Shown here piece after piece: positions 29,102 through 38,844 of a stretch of DNA of 64,000 nucleotides. The notes beneath the pieces were generated by a model. The model saw only the letters and a program-made list of their open reading frames with translations. It had not been told where the DNA came from and did no database searches. The position numbers and the translations under genes were made by a program. The stretch lies in contig NZ_BQHR01000005.1 in the NCBI RefSeq assembly GCF_021601625.1, positions 272,244 through 336,243 on the forward strand, written 5' to 3'. This stretch comes from Pseudomonas paraglycinae (GTDB taxonomy: Bacteria; Pseudomonadota; Gammaproteobacteria; Pseudomonadales; Pseudomonadaceae). Within the stretch, counting starts at the first letter, position 1. Each line of letters starts with the position of its first letter.

Positions 29102-29140
29102 TTCATTAACTCATGACTATCAATAGAGAAAAACTAACGA
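29102..29140. promoter_or_regulatory. Possible OxyR-type half-sites upstream of katA
   Basis: The plus strand reads ATTA-N8-CTAT, then, two bases on, ATAG-N7-CTAA. The half-sites resemble the OxyR consensus ATAG-N7-CTAT, but the gap between them (2 instead of 7) does not fit the full consensus. The assignment is tentative. Confidence 0.3.
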
Positions 29141-29210
29141 TAAATCCTGGCACATAGTGCAGAACCAAACAGGGTAGAAGCTTGTACGAATAGCGCATTT
29201 CTTACAGGCA

Positions 29211-29236
29211 CAAAAAACCGGGCACTAGGCCCGGTT
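29211..29236 (-). terminator. Terminator of the alpha operon after rplQ
   Basis: AACCGGG (29216-29222) pairs with CCCGGTT (29230-29236). On the minus strand it is followed by T5-6. Confidence 0.88.
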
Positions 29237-29256
29237 CCTTGTTTCAGACTGATGTC

Positions 29257-29643
29257 TTACTCAGCGGATACAGCTTCACCGCCGACAGCACGATCAACCA
29301 GTTCGACGTACGCCATAGGCGCGTTGTCGCCAGCGCGGAAACCGCACTTGAGGATGCGCAGGTAGCCACCCTCACGGGTAGCGTAACGCTTGCCCAGGTC
29401 GTTGAAGAGCTTACCAACGATAGCTTTCGAACGAGTACGGTCGAAAGCCAGACGACGGTTAGCAACGCTGTCTGTCTTGGCCAGAGTGATCAGCGGCTCG
29501 GCAACGCGGCGCAGTTCTTTGGCTTTTGGCAGAGTAGTTTTGATCAGCTCGTGCTCGAACAGCGACACCGCCATGTTCTGGAACATGGCCTTGCGGTGCG
29601 AGCTGGTGCGGCTCAGGTGACGCCCACTTTTACGATGACGCAT
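29257..29643 (-). CDS. rplQ: 50S ribosomal protein L17
   Basis: A 128-aa L17 with the conserved start [20 protein letters not shown] and the VELVDR strand near the C-terminus. L17 lies near the peptide exit tunnel. It is the last gene of the alpha operon, 42 nt after rpoA, and is followed by a strong intrinsic terminator. Confidence 0.98.
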   Translation of the reverse strand: MRHRKSGRHLSRTSSHRKAMFQNMAVSLFEHELIKTTLPKAKELRRVAEPLITLAKTDSVANRRLAFDRTRSKAIVGKLFNDLGKRYATREGGYLRILKCGFRAGDNAPMAYVELVDRAVGGEAVSAE

Positions 29644-29685
29644 GGTTCATTCCTTACCAAACACTACGTTCGGTGATTACGACGA

Positions 29686-30687
29686 TCAGGCAGTCGCCTT
29701 GTCGTCCTTCTTAAGACTTGCAGGCGGCCAGTTGTCGAGGCGCATGCCGAGGGACAGACCGCGGGAGGCCAGAACGTCCTTGATTTCAGTCAAGGATTTC
29801 TTGCCCAGGTTCGGAGTCTTCAACAGCTCTACTTCGGTACGCTGAATCAGGTCACCGATGTAGTAGATGTTTTCCGCCTTAAGGCAGTTAGCCGAACGTA
29901 CAGTCAGTTCCAGATCGTCAACCGGGCGAAGCAGGATCGGATCGATCTCGTCTTCCTGCTCGACAACCACTGGCTCACTGTCACCTTTGAGGTCGACGAA
30001 CGCAGCCAACTGCTGTTGCAGAATGGTTGCAGCGCGGCGGATAGCCTCTTCAGGATCCAGAGTACCGTTGGTTTCCAGATCAATAACCAGCTTGTCCAGG
30101 TTGGTGCGCTGCTCGACACGGGCGTTTTCCACCACGTATGCGATACGGCGAACCGGGCTGAACGAAGAGTCAAGCTGCAAGCGACCGATGCTGCGGCTTT
30201 CGTCTTCATCGCTCTGACGCGAGTCTGCTGGTTCATAACCACGACCACGAGCTACGGTGAGCTTCATGTTCAGGGCGCCGTTAGACGCCAGGTTAGCGAT
30301 TACGTGATCGGGATTAACGATCTCGACATCATGATCCAGCTGAATATCGGCAGCGGTAACCACCCCCGAACCCTTCTTCGACAAGGTCAGCGTAACTTCG
30401 TCACGACCGTGCAGCTTGATGGCCAGACCTTTAAGGTTCAACAGGATTTCAATTACGTCTTCCTGTACACCTTCGATGGCGCTGTACTCGTGGAGCACAC
30501 CGTCAATCTCGGCCTCGACTACTGCGCAGCCGGGCATTGAGGACAACAGGATGCGGCGCAGCGCGTTGCCCAGGGTGTGGCCAAAACCACGCTCGAGAGG
30601 CTCGAGAGTGATCTTGGCGCGGGTTGGACTGACAACCTGCACATCAATGTGGCGGGGTGTCAGGAACTCATTTACCGAAATCTGCAT
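29686..30687 (-). CDS. rpoA: RNA polymerase alpha subunit
   Basis: A 333-aa alpha subunit. The N-terminal assembly domain shows [23 protein letters not shown] (residues ~32-54). The C-terminal domain (from ~residue 250) shows [16 protein letters not shown] and [18 protein letters not shown], which bind UP elements and activators. It dimerises to nucleate core assembly with the RpoB and RpoC encoded at 47.6-56 kb. It is in the alpha operon between rpsD and rplQ, as in other gammaproteobacteria. Confidence 0.98.
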   Translation of the reverse strand: MQISVNEFLTPRHIDVQVVSPTRAKITLEPLERGFGHTLGNALRRILLSSMPGCAVVEAEIDGVLHEYSAIEGVQEDVIEILLNLKGLAIKLHGRDEVTLTLSKKGSGVVTAADIQLDHDVEIVNPDHVIANLASNGALNMKLTVARGRGYEPADSRQSDEDESRSIGRLQLDSSFSPVRRIAYVVENARVEQRTNLDKLVIDLETNGTLDPEEAIRRAATILQQQLAAFVDLKGDSEPVVVEQEDEIDPILLRPVDDLELTVRSANCLKAENIYYIGDLIQRTEVELLKTPNLGKKSLTEIKDVLASRGLSLGMRLDNWPPASLKKDDKATA

Positions 30688-30709
30688 GGATGCACCTATT
30701 TTCTAGCCC

Positions 30710-31330
30710 TTACTTGGAGTAGAGCTCGACAATCAGGCTTTCGTTGATGTCGGCGGACAGATCACTGCGAGCAGGAACGTTCTTGAAAACGCCCGACTTC
30801 TTCTCAGTGTCTACTTCTACCCATTCTACGCGGCCACGTTGGGCACACAGATCGAGAGCTTGGACAATGCGAAGTTGGTTTTTTGCTTTCTCGCGAACAG
30901 CAACCACGTCACCAGCACGAACCTGGTAGGACGGAACGTTTACGGTCTGACCGTTAACGCTGATCGACTTGTGCGATACCAGCTGACGGGATTCGGCACG
31001 AGTCGAACCAAAGCCCATACGGTATACAACGTTGTCCAGACGGCATTCGAGCAGTTGCAGCAGGTTTTCACCAGTTGCACCTTTCTTGCCAGCAGCTTCT
31101 TTGTAGTAGCCGCTGAACTGACGCTCGAGAACGCCGTAGATACGACGGACCTTCTGCTTTTCACGCAGTTGGGTGCCGTAGTCGGACTGGCGACCGCGGC
31201 GTTGGCCGTGGATACCAGGTGCTGCTTCAATGTTGCACTTCGATTCGATCGCGCGCACGCCGCTCTTCAGGAAGAGATCGGTGCCTTCGCGACGAGCGAG
31301 TTTGCATTTTGGACCAATGTAACGAGCCAT
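30710..31330 (-). CDS. rpsD: 30S ribosomal protein S4
   Basis: A 206-aa S4, a primary 16S rRNA binder and assembly initiator. Conserved segments are [19 protein letters not shown], the long basic helix, and the S4 RNA-binding fold ([36 protein letters not shown]). In E. coli S4 represses its own operon through a pseudoknot at the rpsM start. A comparable leader could lie at 32126-32184 here, though I did not fold it. Confidence 0.98.
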   Translation of the reverse strand: MARYIGPKCKLARREGTDLFLKSGVRAIESKCNIEAAPGIHGQRRGRQSDYGTQLREKQKVRRIYGVLERQFSGYYKEAAGKKGATGENLLQLLECRLDNVVYRMGFGSTRAESRQLVSHKSISVNGQTVNVPSYQVRAGDVVAVREKAKNQLRIVQALDLCAQRGRVEWVEVDTEKKSGVFKNVPARSDLSADINESLIVELYSK

Positions 31331-31348
31331 TCTTTACAATCTCCTGGA

Positions 31349-31738
31349 TTACACGCGGCGCTTCTTCGGCGGACGGCACCCGTTGTGCGGGATTGGCGTC
31401 ACGTCGGTGATGCTGGCGATCTTGTAGCCACAGCCGTTCAAAGCGCGGACTGCGGATTCACGACCTGGACCTGGACCCTTGACGTTCACGTCGAGGTTTT
31501 TCAGGCCGTATTCCAGCGCAGCTTGACCAGCACGCTCAGCAGCTACTTGAGCAGCGAACGGGGTGGACTTGCGGGAACCGCGGAAACCCGAACCACCGGA
31601 GGTAGCCCAGGAAAGAGCGTTACCTTGACGGTCGGTGATGGTCACGATGGTGTTGTTAAAAGAAGCATGGATGTGGGCGATGCCATCAACCACTGTCTTT
31701 TTAACTTTTTTACGAGGACGAGCAGCAGGTTTTGCCAT
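31349..31738 (-). CDS. rpsK: 30S ribosomal protein S11
   Basis: A 129-aa S11 of the platform of the small subunit. Conserved segments are [36 protein letters not shown] and the C-terminal [15 protein letters not shown]. It sits between rpsM (30-nt gap) and rpsD (18-nt gap) in the alpha operon. Confidence 0.98.
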   Translation of the reverse strand: MAKPAARPRKKVKKTVVDGIAHIHASFNNTIVTITDRQGNALSWATSGGSGFRGSRKSTPFAAQVAAERAGQAALEYGLKNLDVNVKGPGPGRESAVRALNGCGYKIASITDVTPIPHNGCRPPKKRRV

Positions 31739-31768
31739 GATTAAATTCCTGTCGATTCGCTGGGGCGA

Positions 31769-32125
31769 TTACTTGCGGATCGGCTTACGCGGACCTTTAC
31801 GGGTACGCGCGTTGGTCTTGGTACGCTGACCGCGTACTGGCAGACCACGACGATGACGCAGACCGCGATAGCAACCGAGGTCCATCAAGCGCTTGATTTT
31901 CATGTTGATTTCGCGACGCAGGTCACCTTCAGTGGTGAACTTCGCCACTTCGCCACGCAGCTGTTCAATCTGCTCGTCGCTCAGATCCTTGATCTTTGCG
32001 GCTGGGTTTACCCCAGTCTCTGCACAGATCTTCTGTGCAGTAGTGCGACCAACACCATAGATGTAGGTCAGCGAGATAACAGTATGCTTGTTATCTGGAA
32101 TGTTAACGCCTGCAATACGGGCCAT
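31769..32125 (-). CDS. rpsM: 30S ribosomal protein S13
   Basis: A 118-aa S13 of the 30S head that forms intersubunit bridges. It starts [26 protein letters not shown]-like, with the IYGVG motif and a basic tail ([18 protein letters not shown]). It is the first gene of the alpha operon and lies 59 nt downstream of a near-consensus promoter (32185-32213). Confidence 0.98.
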   Translation of the reverse strand: MARIAGVNIPDNKHTVISLTYIYGVGRTTAQKICAETGVNPAAKIKDLSDEQIEQLRGEVAKFTTEGDLRREINMKIKRLMDLGCYRGLRHRRGLPVRGQRTKTNARTRKGPRKPIRK

Positions 32126-32184
32126 TCAGTGGGACTCCAATTGACAGCTACCTACGCCCCGGAAGCCAAGAAATAGGGCGCGAG

Positions 32185-32213
32185 ATAATATCGCTGTAAT
32201 AACAAATAATCAA
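32185..32213 (-). promoter_or_regulatory. Promoter of the alpha operon (rpsM-rpsK-rpsD-rpoA-rplQ)
   Basis: On the minus strand, TTGATT (32208-32213), a 17-bp spacer and TATTAT (32185-32190). The -35 box is the first part of the T-rich tract that follows the terminator hairpin after rpmJ. Confidence 0.75.
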
Positions 32214-32238
32214 CCCGGTAGCGCACTAGCTACCGGGC
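32207..32238 (-). terminator. Terminator-like hairpin after rpmJ (end of the spc operon)
   Basis: CCCGGTAGC (32214-32222) pairs perfectly with GCTACCGGG (32229-32237). On the minus strand it is followed by TTGATTATTTGTTATT, which is U-rich but interrupted, so termination may be partial. Confidence 0.7.
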
Positions 32239-32255
32239 TTGAAGCACAATCACAC

Positions 32256-32372
32256 TCAGCCTTGGCGCTGTTTGTGACGCGGTTCCGCGCTGCAAATTAC
32301 TCGAACAACACCTTCGCGGCGAATAATCTTGCAGTTACGGCACAGCTTTTTCACCGATGCACGAACTTTCAT
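32256..32372 (-). CDS. rpmJ: 50S ribosomal protein L36
   Basis: A 38-aa L36 read directly from the [23 protein letters not shown] continuing to a stop at 32256. It keeps Cys11, Cys14, Cys27 and His33, the zinc-ribbon ligands of the C+ form. It is the last gene of the spc operon, 27 nt after secY. A zinc-free paralogue elsewhere in the genome would be expected under Zur control. Confidence 0.96.
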
Positions 32373-32399
32373 CACCAACTCCTCGAACCTTATGGGTAC

Positions 32400-33728
32400 T
32401 CAGCGCAACATGCCGCTGCCGTAACCCTTCAGGTTGGCTTTCTTCATCAGGGATTCGTACTGGTGCGAAACGAGGTGCGATTGTACTTGGGACATGAAGT
32501 CCATCACAACCACGACCACGATCAGCAACGAGGTCCCGCCAAGGTAGAACGGAACGTTTGCTGCAACCACCAGGAACTGGGGCAACAAGCACACGGCCGT
32601 CATGTAAAGAGCACCGAACATGGTCAAGCGAGTCAAAACGCCATCAATATAGCGTGCGGACTGCTCACCTGGACGGATGCCCGGAATAAAGGCACCGGAC
32701 TTCTTCAGGTTTTCCGCTACGTCTTTCGGATTGAACATCAACGCCGTATAGAAGAAGCAGAAGAAAATAATCCCTGCACTAAACAGCAGAATATTCAACG
32801 GCTGACCAGGAGCGATCGACTGCGAGATGTCCTGCAACCAGCCCATACCTTCAGACTGACCAAACCAGGCACCCAACGAAGCCGGGAACAGCAAAATGCT
32901 GCTCGCGAAAATAGCCGGAATAACACCGGCCATGTTCACCTTCAGCGGCAAGTGGCTTGTCTGCGCAGCAAAAACCTTGCGGCCCTGCTGACGCTTGGCG
33001 TAGTGAACAGCGATACGACGCTGACCACGCTCAATGAACACCACGAAACCGATAATCGCTACTGCCAGCAAACCGATGGCAACCAAAGCGAAGATGTTGA
33101 TATCGCCCTGACGCGCAGACTCGAAAGACTGCCCGATTGCTCTCGGAAGACCGGCGACGATACCCGAAAAAATCAACATCGAGATACCGTTGCCTACACC
33201 ACGCTCAGTAATCTGCTCACCCAGCCACATCATGAACATCGCGCCAGCCACAAACGTGGAGACCGCGACGAAATGGAAGCCAAAGTCACCAGTGAACGCA
33301 ACGCCCTGCCCCGCCAGACCAATGGACATGCCAATGGCCTGAACGAGAGCGAGGACGACGGTGCCGTAGCGGGTGTACTGGCTGATCTTGCGACGGCCAG
33401 CTTCACCTTCCTTCTTCAACTGCTCCAGCTGCGGGCTGACGGCGGTCATCAACTGCATGATGATCGATGCCGAAATGTACGGCATGATCCCCAGTGCAAA
33501 GATGCTCATCCGCTCCAGCGCGCCGCCGGAAAACATGTTGAACAAGCTAAGAATGGTCCCCTCATTCTGTCGAAACAGGTCTGCGAGTCGGTCCGGGTTG
33601 ATACCTGGAACCGGGATGTGTGCGCCTATTCGGTAGACGATAATCGCCAGGAACAGAAAACGCAGACGAGCCCAGAGTTCAGACATACCGCCTTTGCCGA
33701 GCGCAGAGAGAGCACCTTGCTTAGCCAT
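32400..33728 (-). CDS. secY: Protein translocase subunit SecY
   Basis: A 442-aa inner-membrane channel protein with ten hydrophobic helices. Conserved segments include [17 protein letters not shown] in the first helix region, [17 protein letters not shown], and the cytoplasmic loop VERGQRR-like [18 protein letters not shown]. It forms SecYEG with the SecE encoded at 59.1 kb. It starts directly at the end of the rplO stop codon with no intergenic base, so translation is probably coupled. Confidence 0.98.
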   Translation of the reverse strand: MAKQGALSALGKGGMSELWARLRFLFLAIIVYRIGAHIPVPGINPDRLADLFRQNEGTILSLFNMFSGGALERMSIFALGIMPYISASIIMQLMTAVSPQLEQLKKEGEAGRRKISQYTRYGTVVLALVQAIGMSIGLAGQGVAFTGDFGFHFVAVSTFVAGAMFMMWLGEQITERGVGNGISMLIFSGIVAGLPRAIGQSFESARQGDINIFALVAIGLLAVAIIGFVVFIERGQRRIAVHYAKRQQGRKVFAAQTSHLPLKVNMAGVIPAIFASSILLFPASLGAWFGQSEGMGWLQDISQSIAPGQPLNILLFSAGIIFFCFFYTALMFNPKDVAENLKKSGAFIPGIRPGEQSARYIDGVLTRLTMFGALYMTAVCLLPQFLVVAANVPFYLGGTSLLIVVVVVMDFMSQVQSHLVSHQYESLMKKANLKGYGSGMLR

Positions 33729-34166
33729 TTATTCCTCGAACTTGCCGCCAGCTGCTTCGATAGCCGCACGCGCACCTTTGGTGGCGCCGATTCCCTTGCC
33801 GATAGTGACAGCGCGAGTCACTTCACCGGACAGCATGATTTTCACACGCTGTACGTTGACGTTGATCACGTTGGCATCTTTCAGGGACTGCACGGTGACG
33901 ATGTCGCCTTCCACTTTAGCCAGCTCGGACAGACGCACTTCTGCGCGGTCCATGGCTTTCAGGGAAACGAAACCGAACTTCGGCAGGCGACGATGCAGCG
34001 GCTGTTGACCGCCTTCAAAGCCTGGAGCAATGGTGCCACCGGAGCGGGAAGTCTGACCTTTGTGACCACGGCCACCAGTCTTACCCAAACCACTACCGAT
34101 ACCACGGCCCGGACGATGCTTTTCGCGACGGGAACCCGGCGCTGGACTCAGATCATTGAGTTTCAT
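33729..34166 (-). CDS. rplO: 50S ribosomal protein L15
   Basis: A 145-aa L15 with the glycine-arginine-rich N-terminus ([20 protein letters not shown], then [20 protein letters not shown]) and the conserved [17 protein letters not shown] segment. It is a late 50S assembly protein. Its stop abuts the secY start. Confidence 0.98.
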   Translation of the reverse strand: MKLNDLSPAPGSRREKHRPGRGIGSGLGKTGGRGHKGQTSRSGGTIAPGFEGGQQPLHRRLPKFGFVSLKAMDRAEVRLSELAKVEGDIVTVQSLKDANVINVNVQRVKIMLSGEVTRAVTIGKGIGATKGARAAIEAAGGKFEE

Positions 34167-34169
34167 CGA

Positions 34170-34346
34170 TTAACCCTCGACACGCAGCATGTAGTAAGCC
34201 TTGTTGATCATCCCGCGATTCTCGGGAGTATCCTGGACTTCTACAGTGTGACCGATGCGACGCAGACCCAGACCCTTAACGCACAGTTTGTGGTTAGGGA
34301 TGCGGCCGGTCATGCTTTTGATCAGCGTAACTTTAACGGTAGCCAT
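34170..34346 (-). CDS. rpmD: 50S ribosomal protein L30
   Basis: A 58-aa L30 read from the DNA: it starts [20 protein letters not shown], contains [15 protein letters not shown], and ends YYMLRVEG before a TAA at 34170. It lies 2 nt after rpsE and 3 nt before rplO in the spc operon. Confidence 0.97.
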
Positions 34347-34348
34347 GA

Positions 34349-34849
34349 TTACTTGATCTCCTCAACACGCAGGCCACGTTTGGCTGCAATGGATTCAGGA
34401 GACTGCATAGCCTTCAGACCCTTGAAAGTGGCGTGAACCACGTTTACAGGGTTAGTCGAGCCGTAGCACTTGGCCAGAACGTTCTGAACGCCAGCAACTT
34501 CGAGGACAGCACGCATAGCGCCGCCAGCGATGATACCGGTACCTTCAGAAGCAGGCTGCATGTACACCTTCGAAGCGCCATGGGCGGACTTCATTGCGTA
34601 CTGCAGAGTGGTGCCGTTCAGATCAACCTGGATCATGTTGCGGCGAGCAGCTTCCATTGCCTTCTGGATCGCAGCAGGCACTTCACGCGACTTGCCACGG
34701 CCGAAGCCAACACGCCCTTTACCATCACCAACCACGGTCAACGCGGTGAAAGTGAAGATACGGCCGCCTTTAACGGTTTTGGCTACGCGGTTAACTTGAA
34801 CCAGCTTCTCGATGTAGCCTTCGTCGCGCTTTTGGTCGTTATTTGACAT
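34349..34849 (-). CDS. rpsE: 30S ribosomal protein S5
   Basis: A 166-aa S5 with the N-terminal dsRBD-like part ([40 protein letters not shown]) and the C-terminal [16 protein letters not shown]. It affects decoding fidelity. The Lys-Gly-Gly loop region that carries spectinomycin-resistance changes reads VKGGRI, which appears wild type. It lies 3 nt after rplR. Confidence 0.98.
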
Positions 34850-34852
34850 AAC

Positions 34853-35203
34853 TTAGAACTCCAGCCCAGCTTCACGAGCAGCATCAGCCAGCGCTTTAAC
34901 GCGGCCGTGGTACTTGAAGCCAGAGCGGTCGAAAGCCACCTGCGAGACGCCAGCGGCCTTAGCACGCGTAGCGACCAGCTGGCCAACCTTAGTGGCCGCG
35001 TCGATGTTGCCAGTGGCGCCATCACGCAGTTCTTTATCCAAAGTCGAGGCGCTTGCCAGGACTTTGTTGCCGTCGGCCGAAATGACCTGGGCGTAGATGT
35101 GCTGCGAAGAGCGGAACACGCAGAGACGCACGACTTCGAGTTCGTGCATTTTCAGGCGTGCTTTGCGAGCGCGACGCAGTCGAGTAACTTTTTTGTCGGT
35201 CAT
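34853..35203 (-). CDS. rplR: 50S ribosomal protein L18
   Basis: A 116-aa L18, a 5S rRNA-binding protein of the central protuberance. Conserved segments are [28 protein letters not shown], and the C-terminal [20 protein letters not shown]. Ten nt separate it from rplF. Confidence 0.98.
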   Translation of the reverse strand: MTDKKVTRLRRARKARLKMHELEVVRLCVFRSSQHIYAQVISADGNKVLASASTLDKELRDGATGNIDAATKVGQLVATRAKAAGVSQVAFDRSGFKYHGRVKALADAAREAGLEF

Positions 35204-35213
35204 TTGCTATGCC

Positions 35214-35747
35214 CTACTTCTTCTTGGCTTCTTTACGACGGACGACTTCGTCCGCGTAGCGCACACCTTTGCCTTTGTACGGCTCTGGTGGACGGAAGTC
35301 GCGGATCTCGGCGGCCACTTGACCTACCAGCTGCTTGTCGATGCCCTTGATCAGGATATCGGTCTGGCTAGGAGTCTCAGCGGTGATGCCTTCCGGCAGT
35401 TCGTAATCCACTGGGTGCGAGAAGCCAAGAGCCAGGTTCAGCACCTGACCTTTTGCTTGCGCTTTGTAACCAACACCGACCAGCTGGAGCTTACGCTCGA
35501 AGCCTTGGCTTACGCCCTGGACCATGTTGTTTACCAACGCACGAGTGGTACCGGCCATTGCGCGAGTCTGTTGATCGCCATTGCGAGCAGCAAAACGCAG
35601 CTCACCGGCTTCTTCAACGACTTCAACGGACGAATGGACGTTCAGTTCAAGAGTACCCTTGGCACCCTTCACCGAAAGCTGTTGGCCTGCGAATTTTACT
35701 TCGACACCGGCTGGCAGCTTAACGGGGTTCTTAGCGACGCGAGACAT
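35214..35747 (-). CDS. rplF: 50S ribosomal protein L6
   Basis: A 177-aa L6 with two homologous alpha-beta domains. It starts [17 protein letters not shown] and carries [14 protein letters not shown] and the C-terminal signature [20 protein letters not shown]. It supports the sarcin-ricin loop region. Twelve nt separate it from rpsH. Confidence 0.98.
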   Translation of the reverse strand: MSRVAKNPVKLPAGVEVKFAGQQLSVKGAKGTLELNVHSSVEVVEEAGELRFAARNGDQQTRAMAGTTRALVNNMVQGVSQGFERKLQLVGVGYKAQAKGQVLNLALGFSHPVDYELPEGITAETPSQTDILIKGIDKQLVGQVAAEIRDFRPPEPYKGKGVRYADEVVRRKEAKKK

Positions 35748-35759
35748 GCTTATCCCCCC

Positions 35760-36152
35760 TTAGAACACAGTGCAAAGAACTTCGCCGCCGACACCGGCAG
35801 CGCGCGCAGCACGATCAGTCATCACACCTTTGTTGGTGGAGACGATAGACACACCGAGACCGCCACGTACTTTTGGCAGTTCTTCGACGGACTTGTACTG
35901 ACGCAGGCCTGGACGGCTAACGCGCTTCACTTCCTCGATGACCGGACGGCCTTCGAAGTATTTCAGCTCGATGGACAGCAGTGGTTTGGTTTCGCTGCTG
36001 ATCTGATAACCCGCGATGTAACCTTCGTCCTTCAGGACTTTTGCTACAGCCACCTTCAACGTGGAAGACGGCATGCTTACGACGGACTTTTCAGCCATCT
36101 GGGCATTACGGATTCGAGTTAGCATGTCCGCTAACGGGTCCTGCATACTCAT
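35760..36152 (-). CDS. rpsH: 30S ribosomal protein S8
   Basis: A 130-aa S8, a primary 16S binder. Conserved segments are [16 protein letters not shown], the RVSRPGLR-type [13 protein letters not shown], and [19 protein letters not shown]. In E. coli S8 represses the spc operon by binding its mRNA near rplE. Here a 209-bp non-coding gap with two hairpins precedes rpsH, which is unusual inside an operon. Confidence 0.98.
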   Translation of the reverse strand: MSMQDPLADMLTRIRNAQMAEKSVVSMPSSTLKVAVAKVLKDEGYIAGYQISSETKPLLSIELKYFEGRPVIEEVKRVSRPGLRQYKSVEELPKVRGGLGVSIVSTNKGVMTDRAARAAGVGGEVLCTVF

Positions 36153-36271
36153 GGGCTAGACGCTCCTAATACAGAAAAATTAGCCTTGCGGCTACTACTT
36201 GTCGCCGAGAAATTCCGGGCATAAAAAACACGGGCTCAGGCGAGCCGGTCATTCTAGACATACCCCAGAAA

Positions 36272-36355
36272 TGAATCAAGCCCCAAAAGGGGCTTGATTC
36301 AAGTTCAAAGCCACCGATGGTCAGGTTCTTGCGACCCCGACCATCAAGGCTTTGA
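36272..36355 (-). promoter_or_regulatory. Tandem hairpins in the rpsN-rpsH gap (possible mRNA regulatory or processing element)
   Basis: On the minus-strand mRNA, the first structure follows the rpsN stop by 6 nt: TCAAAGCC (36305-36312) pairs with GGCTTTGA (36348-36355), and GATGGTC (36316-36322) with GACCATC (36339-36345). The second is a perfect 13-bp stem with an AAAA/TTTT loop (36272-36284 with 36289-36301). No U run follows, so these are not ordinary terminators. About 120 nt of unstructured-looking leader to rpsH follow. Confidence 0.6.
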
Positions 36356-36361
36356 CAGCAA

Positions 36362-36667
36362 TTACCAGCTGGCTTTAACCAGACCTGGTACGTCACCACG
36401 CATTGCCGCTTCACGCAATTTGTTACGGCCGAGGCCGAACTTGCGGTAAACGCCGTGCGGACGACCGGTCAGACGGCAACGGTTACGCATGCGCGAAGCG
36501 CTTGCGTCACGTGGTTGCTTCTGCAGAGCTACGGTAGCTTCCCAACGCGCTTCTGGACTTGCGTTCAGATCAACGATGATAGCTTTCAGCGCTGCACGCT
36601 TGACGGCGTACTTGGCAACGGTGAGCTGACGCTTCAGCTCACGGTTTTTCATGCTCTTCTTGGCCAT
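36362..36667 (-). CDS. rpsN: 30S ribosomal protein S14
   Basis: A 101-aa S14 of the long, zinc-free (C-) form: [40 protein letters not shown] and [18 protein letters not shown], with no CxxC motifs. The ATG at 36667 lies 13 nt after rplE. It is part of the 30S head. Confidence 0.98.
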   Translation of the reverse strand: MAKKSMKNRELKRQLTVAKYAVKRAALKAIIVDLNASPEARWEATVALQKQPRDASASRMRNRCRLTGRPHGVYRKFGLGRNKLREAAMRGDVPGLVKASW

Positions 36668-36680
36668 TTTCCTACTCCAA

Positions 36681-37220
36681 TCAGTTGCGGAACGGGAATT
36701 TGAAAGCACGCAGCAGAGCGCGGCCTTCATCATCGTTCTTGGCAGTGGTGGTCAGGGTAATGTCCAGACCGCGGAGAGCATCGATCTTGTCGTAGTCGAT
36801 TTCCGGGAAAATGATCTGCTCTTTCACGCCCATGCTGTAGTTGCCACGACCATCGAAGGACTTGGCATTCAGGCCGCGGAAGTCGCGAACCCGAGGCAGG
36901 GAGATCGACAGCAGACGATCCAGGAACTCGTACATACGCTCACGGCGCAGGGTCACTTTGACGCCGATCGGCCAACCTTCACGGACTTTAAAGCCAGCGA
37001 TGGATTTGCGAGCGTAGGTCACAACGACTTTCTGGCCGGTGATCTTTTCCAGGTCAGCAACAGCGTGCTCGATGACTTTTTTGTCGCCGATCGCTTCGCC
37101 CAGACCCATGTTCAGGGTGATTTTGGTAACGCGCGGAACTTCCATCACGTTCGAAAGCTTAAGTTCTTCCTTAAGTTTCGGAGCGATTTCCTTCCGGTAA
37201 ATCTCTTTTAGTCGTGCCAT
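36681..37220 (-). CDS. rplE: 50S ribosomal protein L5
   Basis: A 179-aa L5 that contacts 5S rRNA and the P-site tRNA. It starts [20 protein letters not shown] and carries [16 protein letters not shown], the [19 protein letters not shown] segment and the C-terminal [15 protein letters not shown]. In E. coli the S8 repressor binds the mRNA near this gene's start. Twenty nt separate it from rplX. Confidence 0.98.
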   Translation of the reverse strand: MARLKEIYRKEIAPKLKEELKLSNVMEVPRVTKITLNMGLGEAIGDKKVIEHAVADLEKITGQKVVVTYARKSIAGFKVREGWPIGVKVTLRRERMYEFLDRLLSISLPRVRDFRGLNAKSFDGRGNYSMGVKEQIIFPEIDYDKIDALRGLDITLTTTAKNDDEGRALLRAFKFPFRN

Positions 37221-37240
37221 GGTCTTCTACCTAGCAGTGT

Positions 37241-37555
37241 TCAAGCATCAACCGCTTTTTGGGTCGACTTGAAGACACGAATTTTCTTACCGTCTTCTAC
37301 TTTGAAACCAACGCGGTCAGCCTTGTTGGTTTCGCCGTTGAAGATGGCGACGTTGGAAGCGTGCAGTGGCGCTTCTTTCTCGACGATACCGCCCTGTACG
37401 CCCGACATCGGGTTAGGCTTGGTATGACGCTTGACCAGGTTCAGACCACCAACAACCAGACGGTTGTCAGCAAGAACCTTCAGCACCTTACCGCGCTTAC
37501 CTTTGTCTTTGCCGGCGATCACGATGATCTCGTCGTCACGACGAATCTTTTGCAT
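37241..37555 (-). CDS. rplX: 50S ribosomal protein L24
   Basis: A 104-aa L24 with the KOW motif near the N-terminus ([18 protein letters not shown]), then [15 protein letters not shown] and ASNVAIFN. It is an assembly initiator of the 50S subunit. It lies 11 nt after rplN in the spc operon. Confidence 0.98.
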   Translation of the reverse strand: MQKIRRDDEIIVIAGKDKGKRGKVLKVLADNRLVVGGLNLVKRHTKPNPMSGVQGGIVEKEAPLHASNVAIFNGETNKADRVGFKVEDGKKIRVFKSTQKAVDA

Positions 37556-37566
37556 GTCGGATCTCC

Positions 37567-37935
37567 TTACAGCACTTCTGGGGCGAGCGAGACGATCTTC
37601 ATGAACTTCTCAGTACGAAGTTCACGGGTCACTGGCCCAAAGATACGGGTGCCGATCGGCTCTTGCTTGTTGTTCAGAAGAACAGCAGCGTTGCCATCAA
37701 AGCGGATAATGGAGCCATCAGCACGACGTACGCCGTGACGAGTGCGGACTACAACAGCAGTCATCACTTGGCCTTTTTTCACCTTACCGCGAGGAATTGC
37801 TTCCTTCACGGTAACTTTGATGATGTCACCGATACCAGCGTAACGACGATGGGAGCCACCCAGCACCTTGATGCACATAACGCGGCGAGCGCCGCTGTTA
37901 TCGGCCACATCGAGCATGGATTGAGTCTGAATCAT
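37567..37935 (-). CDS. rplN: 50S ribosomal protein L14
   Basis: A 122-aa L14: [20 protein letters not shown], then [21 protein letters not shown] and [14 protein letters not shown]. It contributes to intersubunit bridges. By gene order it is the first gene of the spc operon; the 23-nt gap after rpsQ shows no obvious promoter, so read-through from the S10 operon is likely. Confidence 0.98.
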   Translation of the reverse strand: MIQTQSMLDVADNSGARRVMCIKVLGGSHRRYAGIGDIIKVTVKEAIPRGKVKKGQVMTAVVVRTRHGVRRADGSIIRFDGNAAVLLNNKQEPIGTRIFGPVTRELRTEKFMKIVSLAPEVL

Positions 37936-37958
37936 ATAATTTCTCCGACCCCTAGCCC

Positions 37959-38225
37959 TTAGACTTCCACAGCGCGTTCGAGAACATCAACCAGCGCCCA
38001 AGACTTGGTCTTGGCCATCGGACGAGTTTCACGAATAGTGACTTTGTCGCCGATGTGGCACTGATTGGTTTCGTCGTGCGCGTGCAGCTTAGTCGAACGC
38101 TTAACGTATTTACCGTAGATCGGGTGCTTAACGCGACGCTCGATCAGAACGGTGATGGTTTTGTCCATCTTGTCGCTGACAACACGGCCAGTCAGCGTAC
38201 GGACAGTTTTTTCGGCTTCAGCCAT
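37959..38225 (-). CDS. rpsQ: 30S ribosomal protein S17
   Basis: An 88-aa S17 with an OB-like fold: [41 protein letters not shown] and the [15 protein letters not shown] signature. I prefer the ATG at 38225 to a start two codons upstream because it gives the usual N-terminus. It is the last gene of the S10 operon, 2 nt after rpmC. Confidence 0.97.
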   Translation of the reverse strand: MAEAEKTVRTLTGRVVSDKMDKTITVLIERRVKHPIYGKYVKRSTKLHAHDETNQCHIGDKVTIRETRPMAKTKSWALVDVLERAVEV

Positions 38226-38227
38226 GA

Positions 38228-38419
38228 TCACTTACCTGCCTGCTGGTTGAGCACAGTCTTCACGCGAGCGATGTCACGCTTAACTTGCGAGAGCAGATGA
38301 GACTGCCCCAACTGGCCAGTTGCTTTCTGCATGCGCAGATTGAACTGGTCGCGCAGCAAGCCGAGCAGTTGCTCGTTCAGCTGCTGTGCGGATTTTTCAC
38401 GAAGTTCATTCGCTTTCAT
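38228..38419 (-). CDS. rpmC: 50S ribosomal protein L29
   Basis: A 63-aa helical L29: [18 protein letters not shown], then [20 protein letters not shown]. Its ATG overlaps the rplP stop by one base (TGATG), which implies translational coupling; a GTG one codon upstream in frame is less likely. L29 lies beside the tunnel exit. Confidence 0.97.
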
Positions 38420-38832
38420 CACATCACCGTCCGTTTAACAAAGGAGGTGGCGAGCGGCAGCTTTGCAGCAGCCAGGGCGAAAGCCTCACGCGCCAGCTCT
38501 TCAGAAACACCCTCGATTTCATACAGGACTTTGCCTGGCTGAATCTGGGCAACCCAGTACTCCACGTTACCCTTACCTTTACCCATACGAACCTCGAGAG
38601 GCTTCTTGGAGATCGGCTTGTCCGGGAATACACGGATCCAGATCTTGCCGCCACGTTTTACGTGACGGGTCAGAGCACGACGCGCTGACTCGATCTGACG
38701 AGCGGTGAGACGACCACGAGCTACAGACTTCAGCGCGAACTCGCCGAAGCTGACTTTGCTACCGCGCAGTGCCAGACCACGGTTGTGGCCGGTCATCTGC
38801 TTGCGGAACTTCGTACGCTTAGGTTGCAACAT
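38419..38832 (-). CDS. rplP: 50S ribosomal protein L16
   Basis: A 137-aa L16: [20 protein letters not shown], then [20 protein letters not shown] and [18 protein letters not shown]. It helps position tRNA in the A site. Its stop overlaps the rpmC start, and rpsC ends 12 nt upstream of its start. Confidence 0.98.
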
Positions 38833-38844
38833 TTGGCGTACCCC

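Noticed and set aside
36166-36414. A small minus-strand frame across the rpsN-rpsH gap
   Set aside because: It overlaps the 3' end of rpsN and the hairpins, has no ribosome-binding site and no recognisable sequence features.
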